In this document: positions 1-6,582 of the stretch, piece after piece
Position numbering within the stretch: the first letter of the stretch is position 1
How the letters are laid out: each line of letters starts with the position of its first letter
Assembly (NCBI GenBank): GCA_007695205.1
Contig: REEF01000617.1
Coordinates: forward strand, 1-11,437
Reading direction: 5' to 3'
DNA length: 11,437 nt
DNA from: Planctomycetaceae bacterium
GTDB taxonomy: Bacteria; Planctomycetota; Planctomycetia; Pirellulales; Pirellulaceae
Notes under the pieces: generated by a model
Told to the model about the DNA's origin: nothing
The model's database searches: none
Seen by the model: the letters and a program-made list of their open reading frames with translations, nothing else
Program-made: the position numbers and the translations under genes

Positions 1-1
1 G

Positions 2-76
2 GAAGAACCAGCCCCGGATGAACCAGCCCCGGATGAACCAGCTCCGGAAGAACCAGCTCAGGAAGAACCGGCGATG
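2..76 (+). repeat. In-frame 15-base tandem repeat encoding (D/E)EPAP linker
   Basis: Five consecutive 15-base units (starting at 2, 17, 32, 47 and 62) encode EEPAP, DEPAP, DEPAP, EEPAQ and EEPAM. Related but decayed EP/AP residues continue to about position 110. The array probably continues to the left of the window. The protein segment is an acidic, proline-rich, probably unfolded spacer ahead of the helical domain. Such arrays vary in copy number by slippage. Confidence 0.8.
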
Positions 77-1162
77 GAACCCGATGCTCCGCCAGAGCCT
101 GAAGCCGATGGCGTCGTGTCGGAATCGGAGATTTCCGAAGCGAATCAGGCTTTTGCGGACGCCATGCAGCAGTGGAAGGATCTGCTGAAAGAGCTGAGAG
201 AACTGCGAGTCCAGTTTCAGGATGCAGATCCAGCCGAGACGCCCCCGATCGTGGAGCGATGGAATGAAACGGTTGCTCGTGGCGAACAATTGATCGACCA
301 ATTACGAGTGACGGGCCAAGCTGCCTATGTAGCGGATCCTCGCGACGATTCCGAAGTCGCACAGTTTCTGGTGTCCATGGTCGTCGATGATGCCAAACGC
401 GACAACTATGAACCAGCGGCCGAGGTGGTGCGGACGTTGCTGGATCATGGCTGCGAACATCCGGACCTGGTTCAAGTGTCAGGGATGGTATTGGTAGCGG
501 TCAACGATTTCGTTCGTGGTCAGGAGATGTTGGTCAAGGCGCGGCAGGCAGGTCTGCTGAGCGAACTCGGGCAGCGTTACCTGGAAGACATACCCGATTA
601 CGTCGAGTTTTGGGAGGTAGAACAAGCGTTGCGTCAGCAGGAGGCCGAGGCGGACGATTTGCCGCGAGTCCTGTTGTCGACCAGCAAAGGCGATCTGGTG
701 ATCGAATTGCTGGAGAACGAGGCGCCTGAGACCGTGGCGAATTTTATCAGCCTGGTCTCCGATCGTTTCTACGACGGGCTGCCTTTCCACCGCGTGATTC
801 CTGGGTTCATGGCTCAGGGCGGTTGCCCCGTCGGCGATGGTACGGGCGGGCCCGGCTACCGGATCTACTGCGAGTGCGACAAGGAGAACCATCGCAAACA
901 TTTTCGCGGAACGCTGAGCATGGCCCATGCCGGAAGGAATACCGGCGGTTCTCAGTTTTTCTTGACCTTCCTGCCGACTCCGCACTTGAATGGGGCTCAT
1001 ACGGTATTCGGTCGGGTGATCGAGGGCATGGAGGTTCTTGCAAAACTGCAACGCATCGACCCCTCGGATGATCAGGCGGCGGCCAGAGAACCGGATCGAA
1101 TCATCAAAGCAGAAGTGATCCGCAAACGGGATCACGATTATCAACCTCGCAAAGTCGAGTAA
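2..1162 (+). CDS. Cyclophilin-type peptidyl-prolyl cis-trans isomerase with N-terminal helical domain, 5' end outside window
   Basis: This gene is open to the left edge, so the true start lies upstream; 386 residues are visible (numbered here from the codon at 2). Residues 1-35 are a Glu/Pro/Ala linker made of EEPAP-like repeats. Residues about 42-218 are charged and helical, TPR-like in feel but without a firm family match. A cyclophilin domain follows from about 220. The proline-isomerase site is intact: FHRVIPGFMAQGG gives R264, F269, M270 and Q272, and GSQFFLTF and HTVFGRV (H333) follow. The residue matching human CypA W121 is His (328), as is common in cyclosporin-insensitive bacterial forms. 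The paralogue downstream starts 20 bases after the TAA and has an export signal; by analogy this protein is probably exported too, but its N-terminus is not visible. It catalyses prolyl bond isomerisation during protein folding. Confidence 0.9.
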   Translation, partial: EEPAPDEPAPDEPAPEEPAQEEPAMEPDAPPEPEADGVVSESEISEANQAFADAMQQWKDLLKELRELRVQFQDADPAETPPIVERWNETVARGEQLIDQLRVTGQAAYVADPRDDSEVAQFLVSMVVDDAKRDNYEPAAEVVRTLLDHGCEHPDLVQVSGMVLVAVNDFVRGQEMLVKARQAGLLSELGQRYLEDIPDYVEFWEVEQALRQQEAEADDLPRVLLSTSKGDLVIELLENEAPETVANFISLVSDRFYDGLPFHRVIPGFMAQGGCPVGDGTGGPGYRIYCECDKENHRKHFRGTLSMAHAGRNTGGSQFFLTFLPTPHLNGAHTVFGRVIEGMEVLAKLQRIDPSDDQAAAREPDRIIKAEVIRKRDHDYQPRKVE

Positions 1163-1182
1163 CTCTGACGAAAGGAAATCAC

Positions 1183-2280
1183 GTGTCACGTTGGATCATG
1201 CCTTTGACCCTGGTGTTCGCTGCCCTGACGGTTTGGGCCTGTGTGGCGAGAGCGGCCGAGAGTCCCGCCGAAAACTACGCGGCGGTCCGAGCTCAATGGG
1301 ATCAAGCAACCGACCAGATGGATCAATTGGCAGAACAATTCCGCTCGGCATCCCCCGAACAGCGAGAACAGATTCGGCAGCAGTACATGACGCTGGTCGA
1401 CCAGATGGACGATCTGCTGCCCAAGCTGACCGAGACGGCGACGGCCGCGTATCAGGCTGCTCCGAACCAGGACCCGGATCTGACACGCTTATTGGTCGGG
1501 ATCGCCGCCAACGCGCTGCGCAACGATCGCTTCGAAGCGGCCGCCGAAACGGCTCAGATGCTGATCGCTAACAATTGTCCGGAACAGGCCGTCTATGGCG
1601 TTGCGGGCACAGCAGCTTACTGTCTGGATCATTTCGAACTGGCCGAGAAATACCTGAACATCGCTCGCGAGGCCGAACTTCTGGAACAGGACGGTCAGAT
1701 CTACGCCACCGATGTCGCGCTGGCCAAAAAACTGTGGGAGGTCGAAAAGAAACGGCGCGAGGCCGAAGCGGCGGCCGACGATCTGCCGCGAGTTCTGATG
1801 AAGACCTCCCAAGGCGATCTGGTGATCGAATTGTTTGAAAACGAGGCGCCACAGACGGTGGGGAACTTCGTCAGTCTGGTCGAAAAAGGGTTCTACAACG
1901 GCCTGACGTTTCACCGAGTGCTGCCGGGGTTCATGGCCCAGGGCGGCTGCCCCGATGGCAGCGGCGCCGGGGGACCGGGTTACCAGATTTTTTGTGAAAG
2001 CGACAAGCCCGATCGTCGCAACCATTTCCGCGGCGTGCTGAGCATGGCCCACGCGGGCAAAGACACCGGCGGATCGCAGTTCTTCCTGACCTTCCGACGC
2101 ACCTCGCACCTGGACGGCGGACACACGGTCTTCGGACGCGTGATCGAAGGCCTGGATATCCTGGAGGAACTTCAGCGGATCGACCCGCAACAGCCCTCGG
2201 GGGTCCAACCGGACAAGATCCTTGAAGCCAAGGTGATCCGGAAGCGGGATCATGCCTACCAGCCGACTCGAACCCGTTGA
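1183..2280 (+). CDS. Exported cyclophilin-type peptidyl-prolyl cis-trans isomerase, tandem paralogue
   Basis: This 365-residue protein is a full-length paralogue of the preceding gene. Start is GTG at 1183, 12 bases from the start of an AAAGGAAA ribosome site (1171-1178). Residues 1-24 form a signal peptide (MSRWIMPLTLVFAALTVWACVARA) with a plausible signal peptidase I cut after ARA; the Cys at 20 has Trp at -2, so a lipobox is unlikely. Residues about 25-199 form a Glu/Gln-rich helical domain resembling that of the upstream gene. The cyclophilin domain runs from about 201 to 350, with FHRVLPGFMAQGG giving R245, F250, M251 and Q253, then GSQFFLTF and H314; His309 replaces CypA W121. It should isomerise X-Pro bonds in the periplasm. 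The mutarotase gene begins 13 bases after its stop, suggesting one transcript. Confidence 0.92.
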   Translation: MSRWIMPLTLVFAALTVWACVARAAESPAENYAAVRAQWDQATDQMDQLAEQFRSASPEQREQIRQQYMTLVDQMDDLLPKLTETATAAYQAAPNQDPDLTRLLVGIAANALRNDRFEAAAETAQMLIANNCPEQAVYGVAGTAAYCLDHFELAEKYLNIAREAELLEQDGQIYATDVALAKKLWEVEKKRREAEAAADDLPRVLMKTSQGDLVIELFENEAPQTVGNFVSLVEKGFYNGLTFHRVLPGFMAQGGCPDGSGAGGPGYQIFCESDKPDRRNHFRGVLSMAHAGKDTGGSQFFLTFRRTSHLDGGHTVFGRVIEGLDILEELQRIDPQQPSGVQPDKILEAKVIRKRDHAYQPTRTR

Positions 2281-2281
2281 C

Positions 2282-2285
2282 GGAG
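2282..2285 (+). promoter_or_regulatory. Ribosome binding site deciding the fucU-like start
   Basis: GGAG lies 8 bases before ATG 2294. The in-frame ATG at 2252 is inside the preceding gene and would add 14 residues with no family similarity, so 2294 is preferred. Confidence 0.6.
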
Positions 2286-2293
2286 CGCTGTGC

Positions 2294-2725
2294 ATGTTGA
2301 AAGGCATCCCCGCAACCATCTCGCCCGACCTGATGTATGTGTTGATGAAGATGGGCCATGGCGACGAAATCGTGTTGGCCGACGGGAATTTCCCGGCCGA
2401 TTCGCACGCCCAGCGCATCGTACGCGCCGACGGATTGTCCGTGCCCGATGTGCTGGAAGCGATCTTGGATTTCTTTCCGCTGGATACCTTTGTGGACGCA
2501 CCTGCCGCCGTCATGAAACCGGTGAACGACGACGCGCCGGAACCCGGGATCTGGACGCAGTTCCGGGTGTTGATGGACGCCGCCGAAGGCCAGGAAGTGT
2601 CCATCGAACTGGTCGAACGATTCGCATTTTACGAGCGGACCAGGCAGGCCTACGCCGTAGTCGCCACCAGCGAAACGGCCCTGTATGCCAACCTGATCCT
2701 GAAGAAAGGTGTCGTCACCAAGTAG
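2294..2725 (+). CDS. fucU: FucU/RbsD-family sugar mutarotase (L-fucose mutarotase-like)
   Basis: This 143-residue protein matches the FucU branch of the RbsD/FucU family in length and order of motifs. It opens MLKGIPATISPDLMYVL, then MGHGDEIVLADGNFPA (the conserved sugar-site His/Asp segment), IVRADGLSVPDVLEAIL, and near the end RFAFYERTRQAYAVVATSE with LKKGV at the C-terminus. The family interconverts alpha and beta anomers of L-fucose (and for RbsD, pyran and furan forms of ribose) in the cytoplasm and usually forms ring-shaped oligomers. It has no signal peptide. It follows the second cyclophilin gene by 13 bases, and no fucose isomerase, kinase or transporter gene is in the window, so the physiological sugar is not shown by context. 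The TAG stop is embedded in a terminator-like hairpin. FucU is favoured over RbsD because of the FAFYER motif and length. Confidence 0.88.
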   Translation: MLKGIPATISPDLMYVLMKMGHGDEIVLADGNFPADSHAQRIVRADGLSVPDVLEAILDFFPLDTFVDAPAAVMKPVNDDAPEPGIWTQFRVLMDAAEGQEVSIELVERFAFYERTRQAYAVVATSETALYANLILKKGVVTK

Positions 2726-2753
2726 GACGGATTGCCAATCCGTCCCACTTTTT
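2721..2753 (+). terminator. Hairpin plus T-tract overlapping the fucU stop codon
   Basis: Bases 2721-2733 pair with 2737-2749 (13 positions, one A-C mismatch; 9 perfect pairs from 2725 to 2733) around a GCC loop, and T-residues run 2749-2753. This fits an intrinsic terminator for the plus-strand cyclophilin-fucU run. The AAG-TAG codons at the gene end form part of the 5' arm. On the minus strand no T-run follows the hairpin, so it is less convincing as a terminator for the convergent gene. The same palindrome style is also typical of dispersed intergenic repeats. Confidence 0.65.
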
Positions 2754-2787
2754 ATGCAACGATGGGGCGGGCTTCCAGGCCGCGTGG

Positions 2788-4176
2788 TTAGGTCGAAATC
2801 GTGTACGGTTCCCGTTGCGGCCGGCTGACCAGGGCGCTGGCCTGGGGGTCGTCGATGAAATCCTCCGTTTCCGGGTTCCAGTTCAGCTTCCTGCGTAGCA
2901 ACATGGCGATATTGCTCAGATGGCAGGAACTAACGGTTCGATGGTGAGTGAACACGTCCGAGATCGGCAACTGACGATCCTGGACAGCCTCGACGAAATT
3001 GGCCATCAGGTCCGGCGAAGCTTGATCGATCCCCGTATTCGCCTCGTCGGTCGTCACCGCGTGCGGGTCGATCGATCGCCCCTGATACAAGCGGATAACC
3101 TGTTCCGCAAAATGGTCTCGGTCCGCTGGCGTCAGCTCTTCGATCGGCCTGCCTGTGATTCTGCCTCGATTGACAAAGATGCGGCCCCGTTCACCTTCCA
3201 GGAGGATCCCGTTCGCACCGGGAGTCGTCACGATCGACGATCCGTTCTTGAAGGTCAAGGTGACGTCGAATGTTGTTGCCGTGTTGAATCCGTTGGGCAA
3301 GGCGATTCGACCCGCAAAGAAATCGACCGGATCGACATCCTCGGGAAAGTTCGAAAACTGACCATGGCCCTCGGCGGTCACCGGCCCGGAATGCTCGTAC
3401 CCCAACGCCCATTGGGCGATATCCAGGTGATGAGCCCCCCAATCGGTGATCTTCCCGCCGGAATATTCCAACCACCAGCGAAAGCTGCCGTGGCAACGCT
3501 GCGGCGTGTAGGGAACCAGCGGGCATTGCCCCAGCCAGGCATCCCAATTCAGATGCTCGGGAGGATCCGTTGTCGGAAAAGGCTCGCTGCCCGGCGCCGG
3601 TCCGATGCCACAGGTGGCCTTGATCCGTTCGCCCAATCGCCCGCTCCGCGCAATCGCCACGGCCAGCAGGAACTGAGCGCTGGCGCGCTGCTGAGTCCCC
3701 ACCTGAAGGATGCGGCCGGTATCACGAGCCACCTGGCACAGCTTTTTGCCTTCGTCGATCGTCAACGTCAACGGCTTTTCGCAGAACACATCCTTGCCCG
3801 CCTTCATCGCGTCGATGCAGATTCGCGTATGCCAGTGGTCGGGGGTCCCGATGGTGACCACATCGACATCCTTTCGGTCCAGCAACTCCCGGTAATCCGT
3901 GTAGGCGACACACGGTCCGCTACCCGCGAATCGTTCGGATCGATGCCGATCCACATCCGCAGCAGCGATTTTGACACCCAATTGGCAGGCCAGATTGCCG
4001 ATGTAGGTACCACGACCGCCGACGCCGATGCATCCGACCCCTAATTGTGAGTTGGGCGAACGGTAGCCTGCAGCACGAGAAGTCCAAAGCCAAGGGACGG
4101 TGAAACCAAGCGTGGTCAAGCGAGCACCATGACCGAGAAACTGTCGGCGAGTCGTCGAGTTGGATGTTCGGAGCAT
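2788..4176 (-). CDS. Tat-exported Gfo/Idh/MocA-family NAD(P)-dependent oxidoreductase
   Basis: The protein has 462 residues from ATG 4176; a longer reading frame reaches 4272, but 4176 has a GGAGGA site 7 bases upstream and places the twin-arginine signal (TRRQFLG, residues 9-15, then a hydrophobic stretch and Ala-rich cut near 35) at the N-terminus. A Rossmann domain follows: IGVGGRG (50-56) binds the dinucleotide, ADVD (73-76) ends its second strand, and CEKPLTLT (132-139) carries the catalytic Lys134. The C-terminal substrate domain includes LNWDAWLG (209-216) and the GAHHLD signature (247-252). Planctomycetes carry many such exported paralogues acting on sugars or cyclitols; the substrate cannot be read from sequence. 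It is transcribed alone, convergent with fucU (62-base gap) and divergent from glgX. Confidence 0.92.
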   Translation of the reverse strand: MLRTSNSTTRRQFLGHGARLTTLGFTVPWLWTSRAAGYRSPNSQLGVGCIGVGGRGTYIGNLACQLGVKIAAADVDRHRSERFAGSGPCVAYTDYRELLDRKDVDVVTIGTPDHWHTRICIDAMKAGKDVFCEKPLTLTIDEGKKLCQVARDTGRILQVGTQQRASAQFLLAVAIARSGRLGERIKATCGIGPAPGSEPFPTTDPPEHLNWDAWLGQCPLVPYTPQRCHGSFRWWLEYSGGKITDWGAHHLDIAQWALGYEHSGPVTAEGHGQFSNFPEDVDPVDFFAGRIALPNGFNTATTFDVTLTFKNGSSIVTTPGANGILLEGERGRIFVNRGRITGRPIEELTPADRDHFAEQVIRLYQGRSIDPHAVTTDEANTGIDQASPDLMANFVEAVQDRQLPISDVFTHHRTVSSCHLSNIAMLLRRKLNWNPETEDFIDDPQASALVSRPQREPYTIST

Positions 4177-4183
4177 GGAACGA

Positions 4184-4189
4184 TCCTCC
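4184..4189 (-). promoter_or_regulatory. Ribosome binding site deciding the oxidoreductase start
   Basis: Minus-strand GGAGGA, 7 bases upstream of ATG 4176. It supports this start over the in-frame ATGs at 4248 and 4272, which would bury the twin-arginine signal 40 or so residues into the chain. Confidence 0.75.
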
Positions 4190-4246
4190 AGGTGGAAAAG
4201 GAAATCAAGAAAAACGCGATATCCGTCGCTATCTCGAGGCGGCTTC

Positions 4247-4252
4247 ATTATG
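4247..4252 (-). promoter_or_regulatory. Possible -10 box for the oxidoreductase gene
   Basis: The minus strand reads CATAAT here, five of six matches to TATAAT, with a weak TTTTTG element 17 bases upstream. Transcription would begin about 70 bases before ATG 4176. The -35 match is poor, so this is tentative. Confidence 0.25.
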
Positions 4253-4391
4253 GTCAAGCCAGCGGCTGACAAAAAGGCCAGAATGTCACCCGCTAAGATT
4301 TCACTGTCGAAGGGCAGTGCCAGCGGGGGGCTTCTGCTCGACGTTCTTTGGACGTAAGCTCATGTCACGCCTTCGAGGTCGCTTCGTGAGA

Positions 4392-4397
4392 TATAAT
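4392..4397 (+). promoter_or_regulatory. Probable -10 box upstream of glgX
   Basis: A perfect TATAAT sits in otherwise GC-rich DNA, 48 bases before the chosen glgX start. No good TTGACA-like element lies 16-18 bases upstream (the spacing falls in GC-rich sequence around 4369-4376), and there is no TGn extension. It could drive glgX and the four close genes after it. The remainder of the 269-base intergenic region shows no clear operator or riboswitch. Confidence 0.45.
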
Positions 4398-4432
4398 TTG
4401 TAAGGTAGACTCTCCGATATCGCTCGGATGTG

Positions 4433-4438
4433 GGAAGG
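4433..4438 (+). promoter_or_regulatory. Ribosome binding site deciding the glgX start
   Basis: GGAAGG lies 7 bases before ATG 4446. Three consecutive ATG codons (4440, 4443, 4446) follow it and another ATG lies upstream at 4428; spacing favours 4446, with 4443 next. Confidence 0.55.
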
Positions 4439-4445
4439 AATGATG

Positions 4446-6542
4446 ATGCGGAGCTGGCAGTCAGTTGAAGGGGCAGCTTTTCCTCTGGGAGCAACGTGGA
4501 TCGCGGGTGAAGAGGCGTTTAATTTCGCCTTGTACTCGAAACACGCCACGGCGGTGACCCTGCTGTTGTACATCGAGGACGATGTCGAACAACCCGTTCT
4601 GGAGTATCGGTTCGATCATTTGCGCAACAAGTCCGGTCGCATCTGGCATTGCCGCATCCCGCGGGCTCAGATGCGCGGCGCCAAGTACTACGCGTATCGA
4701 GTCGACGGGCCGAAGACGAACGGCCAGTACGACATGCATGCCTTTGATGTGGAAAAGATCCTGTTGGATCCCTACGCATCCAGTGTTTTCTTCCCCGAAA
4801 CGTTCGACCGCGATGCCGCGATGAGCCCCGGCCCCAACGATGGCCAAGCTCCGCTGGGCGTACTTCACCAGCATCAGCCCCCCTTTGATTGGCGTCACGA
4901 AACGCCCGCTTGGACCTTCCATGAACATGATCTGGTGATCTACGAGATGCATGTCAAGGGCTTCACCCAGCACCCCAGCAGCGGCGTTTCACCAGAAAAA
5001 CGGGGGAAATTCTTGGGTGTCATCGAACGGATCGATTATTTGAAAGAGCTGGGTGTGACTGCGGTAGAACTGCTGCCGGTCCATCAATTCGATCCTCAGG
5101 AGGGCAACTATTGGGGCTATATGACCTTGAGTTTTTTTGCGCCGCACGAGCAGTATGCGGTCGAGCCGGACAATGCGCACAACGAGTTTCGCGAGATGGT
5201 CCGGGCGTTGCACGCGGCGGGGATCGAGGTCATTTTGGATGTCGTTTTCAACCACACGGCCGAGGGTGATCATCGCGGGCCGTGTTACAGTTTCAAGGGC
5301 ATCGACAATAGCACCTACTACATGACGACCGGGGACCCTCAGCGGCCGTATCAGAACTTCTCTGGAACCGGCAACACGCTGCACTGTGCGAACCGATACG
5401 TCGCGCGCATGGTTCTGGACAGCCTGCGGCATTGGGTCCAGCGTTGTCACGTCGACGGGTTCCGGTTCGATCTGGCGTCGGTCTTCAATCGGCGTTCCGA
5501 TGGTTCGGTTTCCTGGGGAGATTCGGCGATCATTTCGGCCATCCGCTCGGATCCGAGCCTGGGGAAGATCCGGTTGATCGCCGAACCGTGGGATGCGCGC
5601 GGGTTGGTCCAACTGGGCGCCGCTTTTCCTGGGAAACGATGGTTCCAGTGGAACGGCAGATACCGCGACGACATGCGACGGTTCGTGCGTGGGGACAGCG
5701 ACTGCATCAAGGACGTGATGTGTCGTCTGTACGGCAGCGACGATCTGTTTCCCGATGATCTGATGAACGCTTATCATCCTTATCAGAGCGTCAATTATGT
5801 CAACTCGCACGATGGGTTCACGCTGTACGATCAAGTCTCCTACAACCTGCGTCACAACGAAGCCAACGGGGAAGACAATCGCGACGGGCACCACGAGAAT
5901 TTCAGTTGGAATTGTGGCTGGGAAGGCGACCAGGGCGCACCGCCCGAGGTGCTGGCGTTACGGCGACGGCAGGTCCGCAATTTCTTCGCCTTGCTGATGG
6001 TCTCCAACGGCACGCCCATGTTCGTCGCGGGCGACGAGTTCCTGAACACCCAGCATGGCAATAACAACCCGTACAACCAGGATAACGAAACGACCTGGCT
6101 GGACTGGCGTCTTTTGGATGCCAATCGCGATATCTTCCGGTTCTTTCGCCTGATGATCGCGTTCCGCAAAGCGCATCCCTCCATCGCTCGCAGCCGCTTC
6201 TGGCGAGACGATGTCCGCTGGTACGGGACGGGCCGCGACGTCGACATGTCCGCCAATTCCAGGCATCTGGCCTTTTTCCTGGACGGCCGTTCGCAAGAGG
6301 ACGTCGATTTGTACGTGATGATCAATGCTCACGAAAAAGACCTCGCGTTCCAGATCCAGCAGTTTACACCAAAACGGTGGCATCTGGTCTGTGATACCAG
6401 CCGCTCCAGTCCCGAAGATATCTATTCGGAAGACCAGCAACCGTTGATCGAATCCCCGCAGTACCTGGTCGCGGCGCAATCGGTGGTGGTACTGCGGTCT
6501 GGACTAGGGTCTGGGAACCCGATGCGGGGCATGGTATCGTAA
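4446..6542 (+). CDS. glgX: Glycogen debranching enzyme GlgX (GH13 isoamylase-type)
   Basis: This 698-residue protein has the full GlgX/isoamylase architecture. An N-terminal CBM48-like domain (about 10-130; FPLGATW, FNFALYSKHATAVTLLLY) precedes a GH13 barrel. The four GH13 regions are visible: DVVFNH (265-270), GFRFDLASVF with nucleophile Asp342, IAEPWD with acid/base Glu380, and NSHDGFTL with transition-state Asp456. A GDEFLNTQHGNNNPYNQDNETTW segment typical of GlgX follows, then a beta-sandwich C-terminal domain. It hydrolyses alpha-1,6 branch points in glycogen or phosphorylase limit dextrin in the cytoplasm. Length is normal (about 650-720 in the family). No other glg gene is in the window. 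The next gene starts 40 bases after the stop. Starts at 4428, 4440 or 4443 are possible. Confidence 0.95.
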   Translation: MRSWQSVEGAAFPLGATWIAGEEAFNFALYSKHATAVTLLLYIEDDVEQPVLEYRFDHLRNKSGRIWHCRIPRAQMRGAKYYAYRVDGPKTNGQYDMHAFDVEKILLDPYASSVFFPETFDRDAAMSPGPNDGQAPLGVLHQHQPPFDWRHETPAWTFHEHDLVIYEMHVKGFTQHPSSGVSPEKRGKFLGVIERIDYLKELGVTAVELLPVHQFDPQEGNYWGYMTLSFFAPHEQYAVEPDNAHNEFREMVRALHAAGIEVILDVVFNHTAEGDHRGPCYSFKGIDNSTYYMTTGDPQRPYQNFSGTGNTLHCANRYVARMVLDSLRHWVQRCHVDGFRFDLASVFNRRSDGSVSWGDSAIISAIRSDPSLGKIRLIAEPWDARGLVQLGAAFPGKRWFQWNGRYRDDMRRFVRGDSDCIKDVMCRLYGSDDLFPDDLMNAYHPYQSVNYVNSHDGFTLYDQVSYNLRHNEANGEDNRDGHHENFSWNCGWEGDQGAPPEVLALRRRQVRNFFALLMVSNGTPMFVAGDEFLNTQHGNNNPYNQDNETTWLDWRLLDANRDIFRFFRLMIAFRKAHPSIARSRFWRDDVRWYGTGRDVDMSANSRHLAFFLDGRSQEDVDLYVMINAHEKDLAFQIQQFTPKRWHLVCDTSRSSPEDIYSEDQQPLIESPQYLVAAQSVVVLRSGLGSGNPMRGMVS

Positions 6543-6569
6543 GAGGACAGTGGCGATGCCTGATCATCC

Positions 6570-6575
6570 AAGGAG
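6570..6575 (+). promoter_or_regulatory. Ribosome binding site deciding the beta-propeller gene start
   Basis: AAGGAG lies 7 bases before ATG 6583. A GTG at 6550 in the same frame would place 11 polar residues ahead of the signal peptide and has no such site. Confidence 0.75.
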
Positions 6576-6582
6576 TACCTGT

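Noticed and set aside
2252..2293. Longer N-terminus for the mutarotase from ATG 2252
   Set aside because: It would overlap the upstream gene by 29 bases and add residues unlike the family; ATG 2294 has a ribosome site.
1489..2604. Minus-strand open frame (371 codons) across the second cyclophilin and fucU
   Set aside because: It spans two convincing plus-strand genes and their junction, and resembles no family.
2920..4044. Long plus-strand open frame (374 codons) opposite the oxidoreductase
   Set aside because: It is antisense to a gene with clear family motifs; its translation has no recognisable domain and is Arg-rich as expected from a mirror frame of GC-rich DNA.
4306..4342. Inverted repeat GTCGAAG/CTT-TCGAC in the divergent intergenic region
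   Set aside because: The arms pair only with a four-base bulge around a long loop; too weak to call an operator or riboswitch.
4989..5894. Minus-strand open frame (301 codons) inside glgX
   Set aside because: It is antisense to the catalytic core of GlgX and has no family similarity that I recognise.
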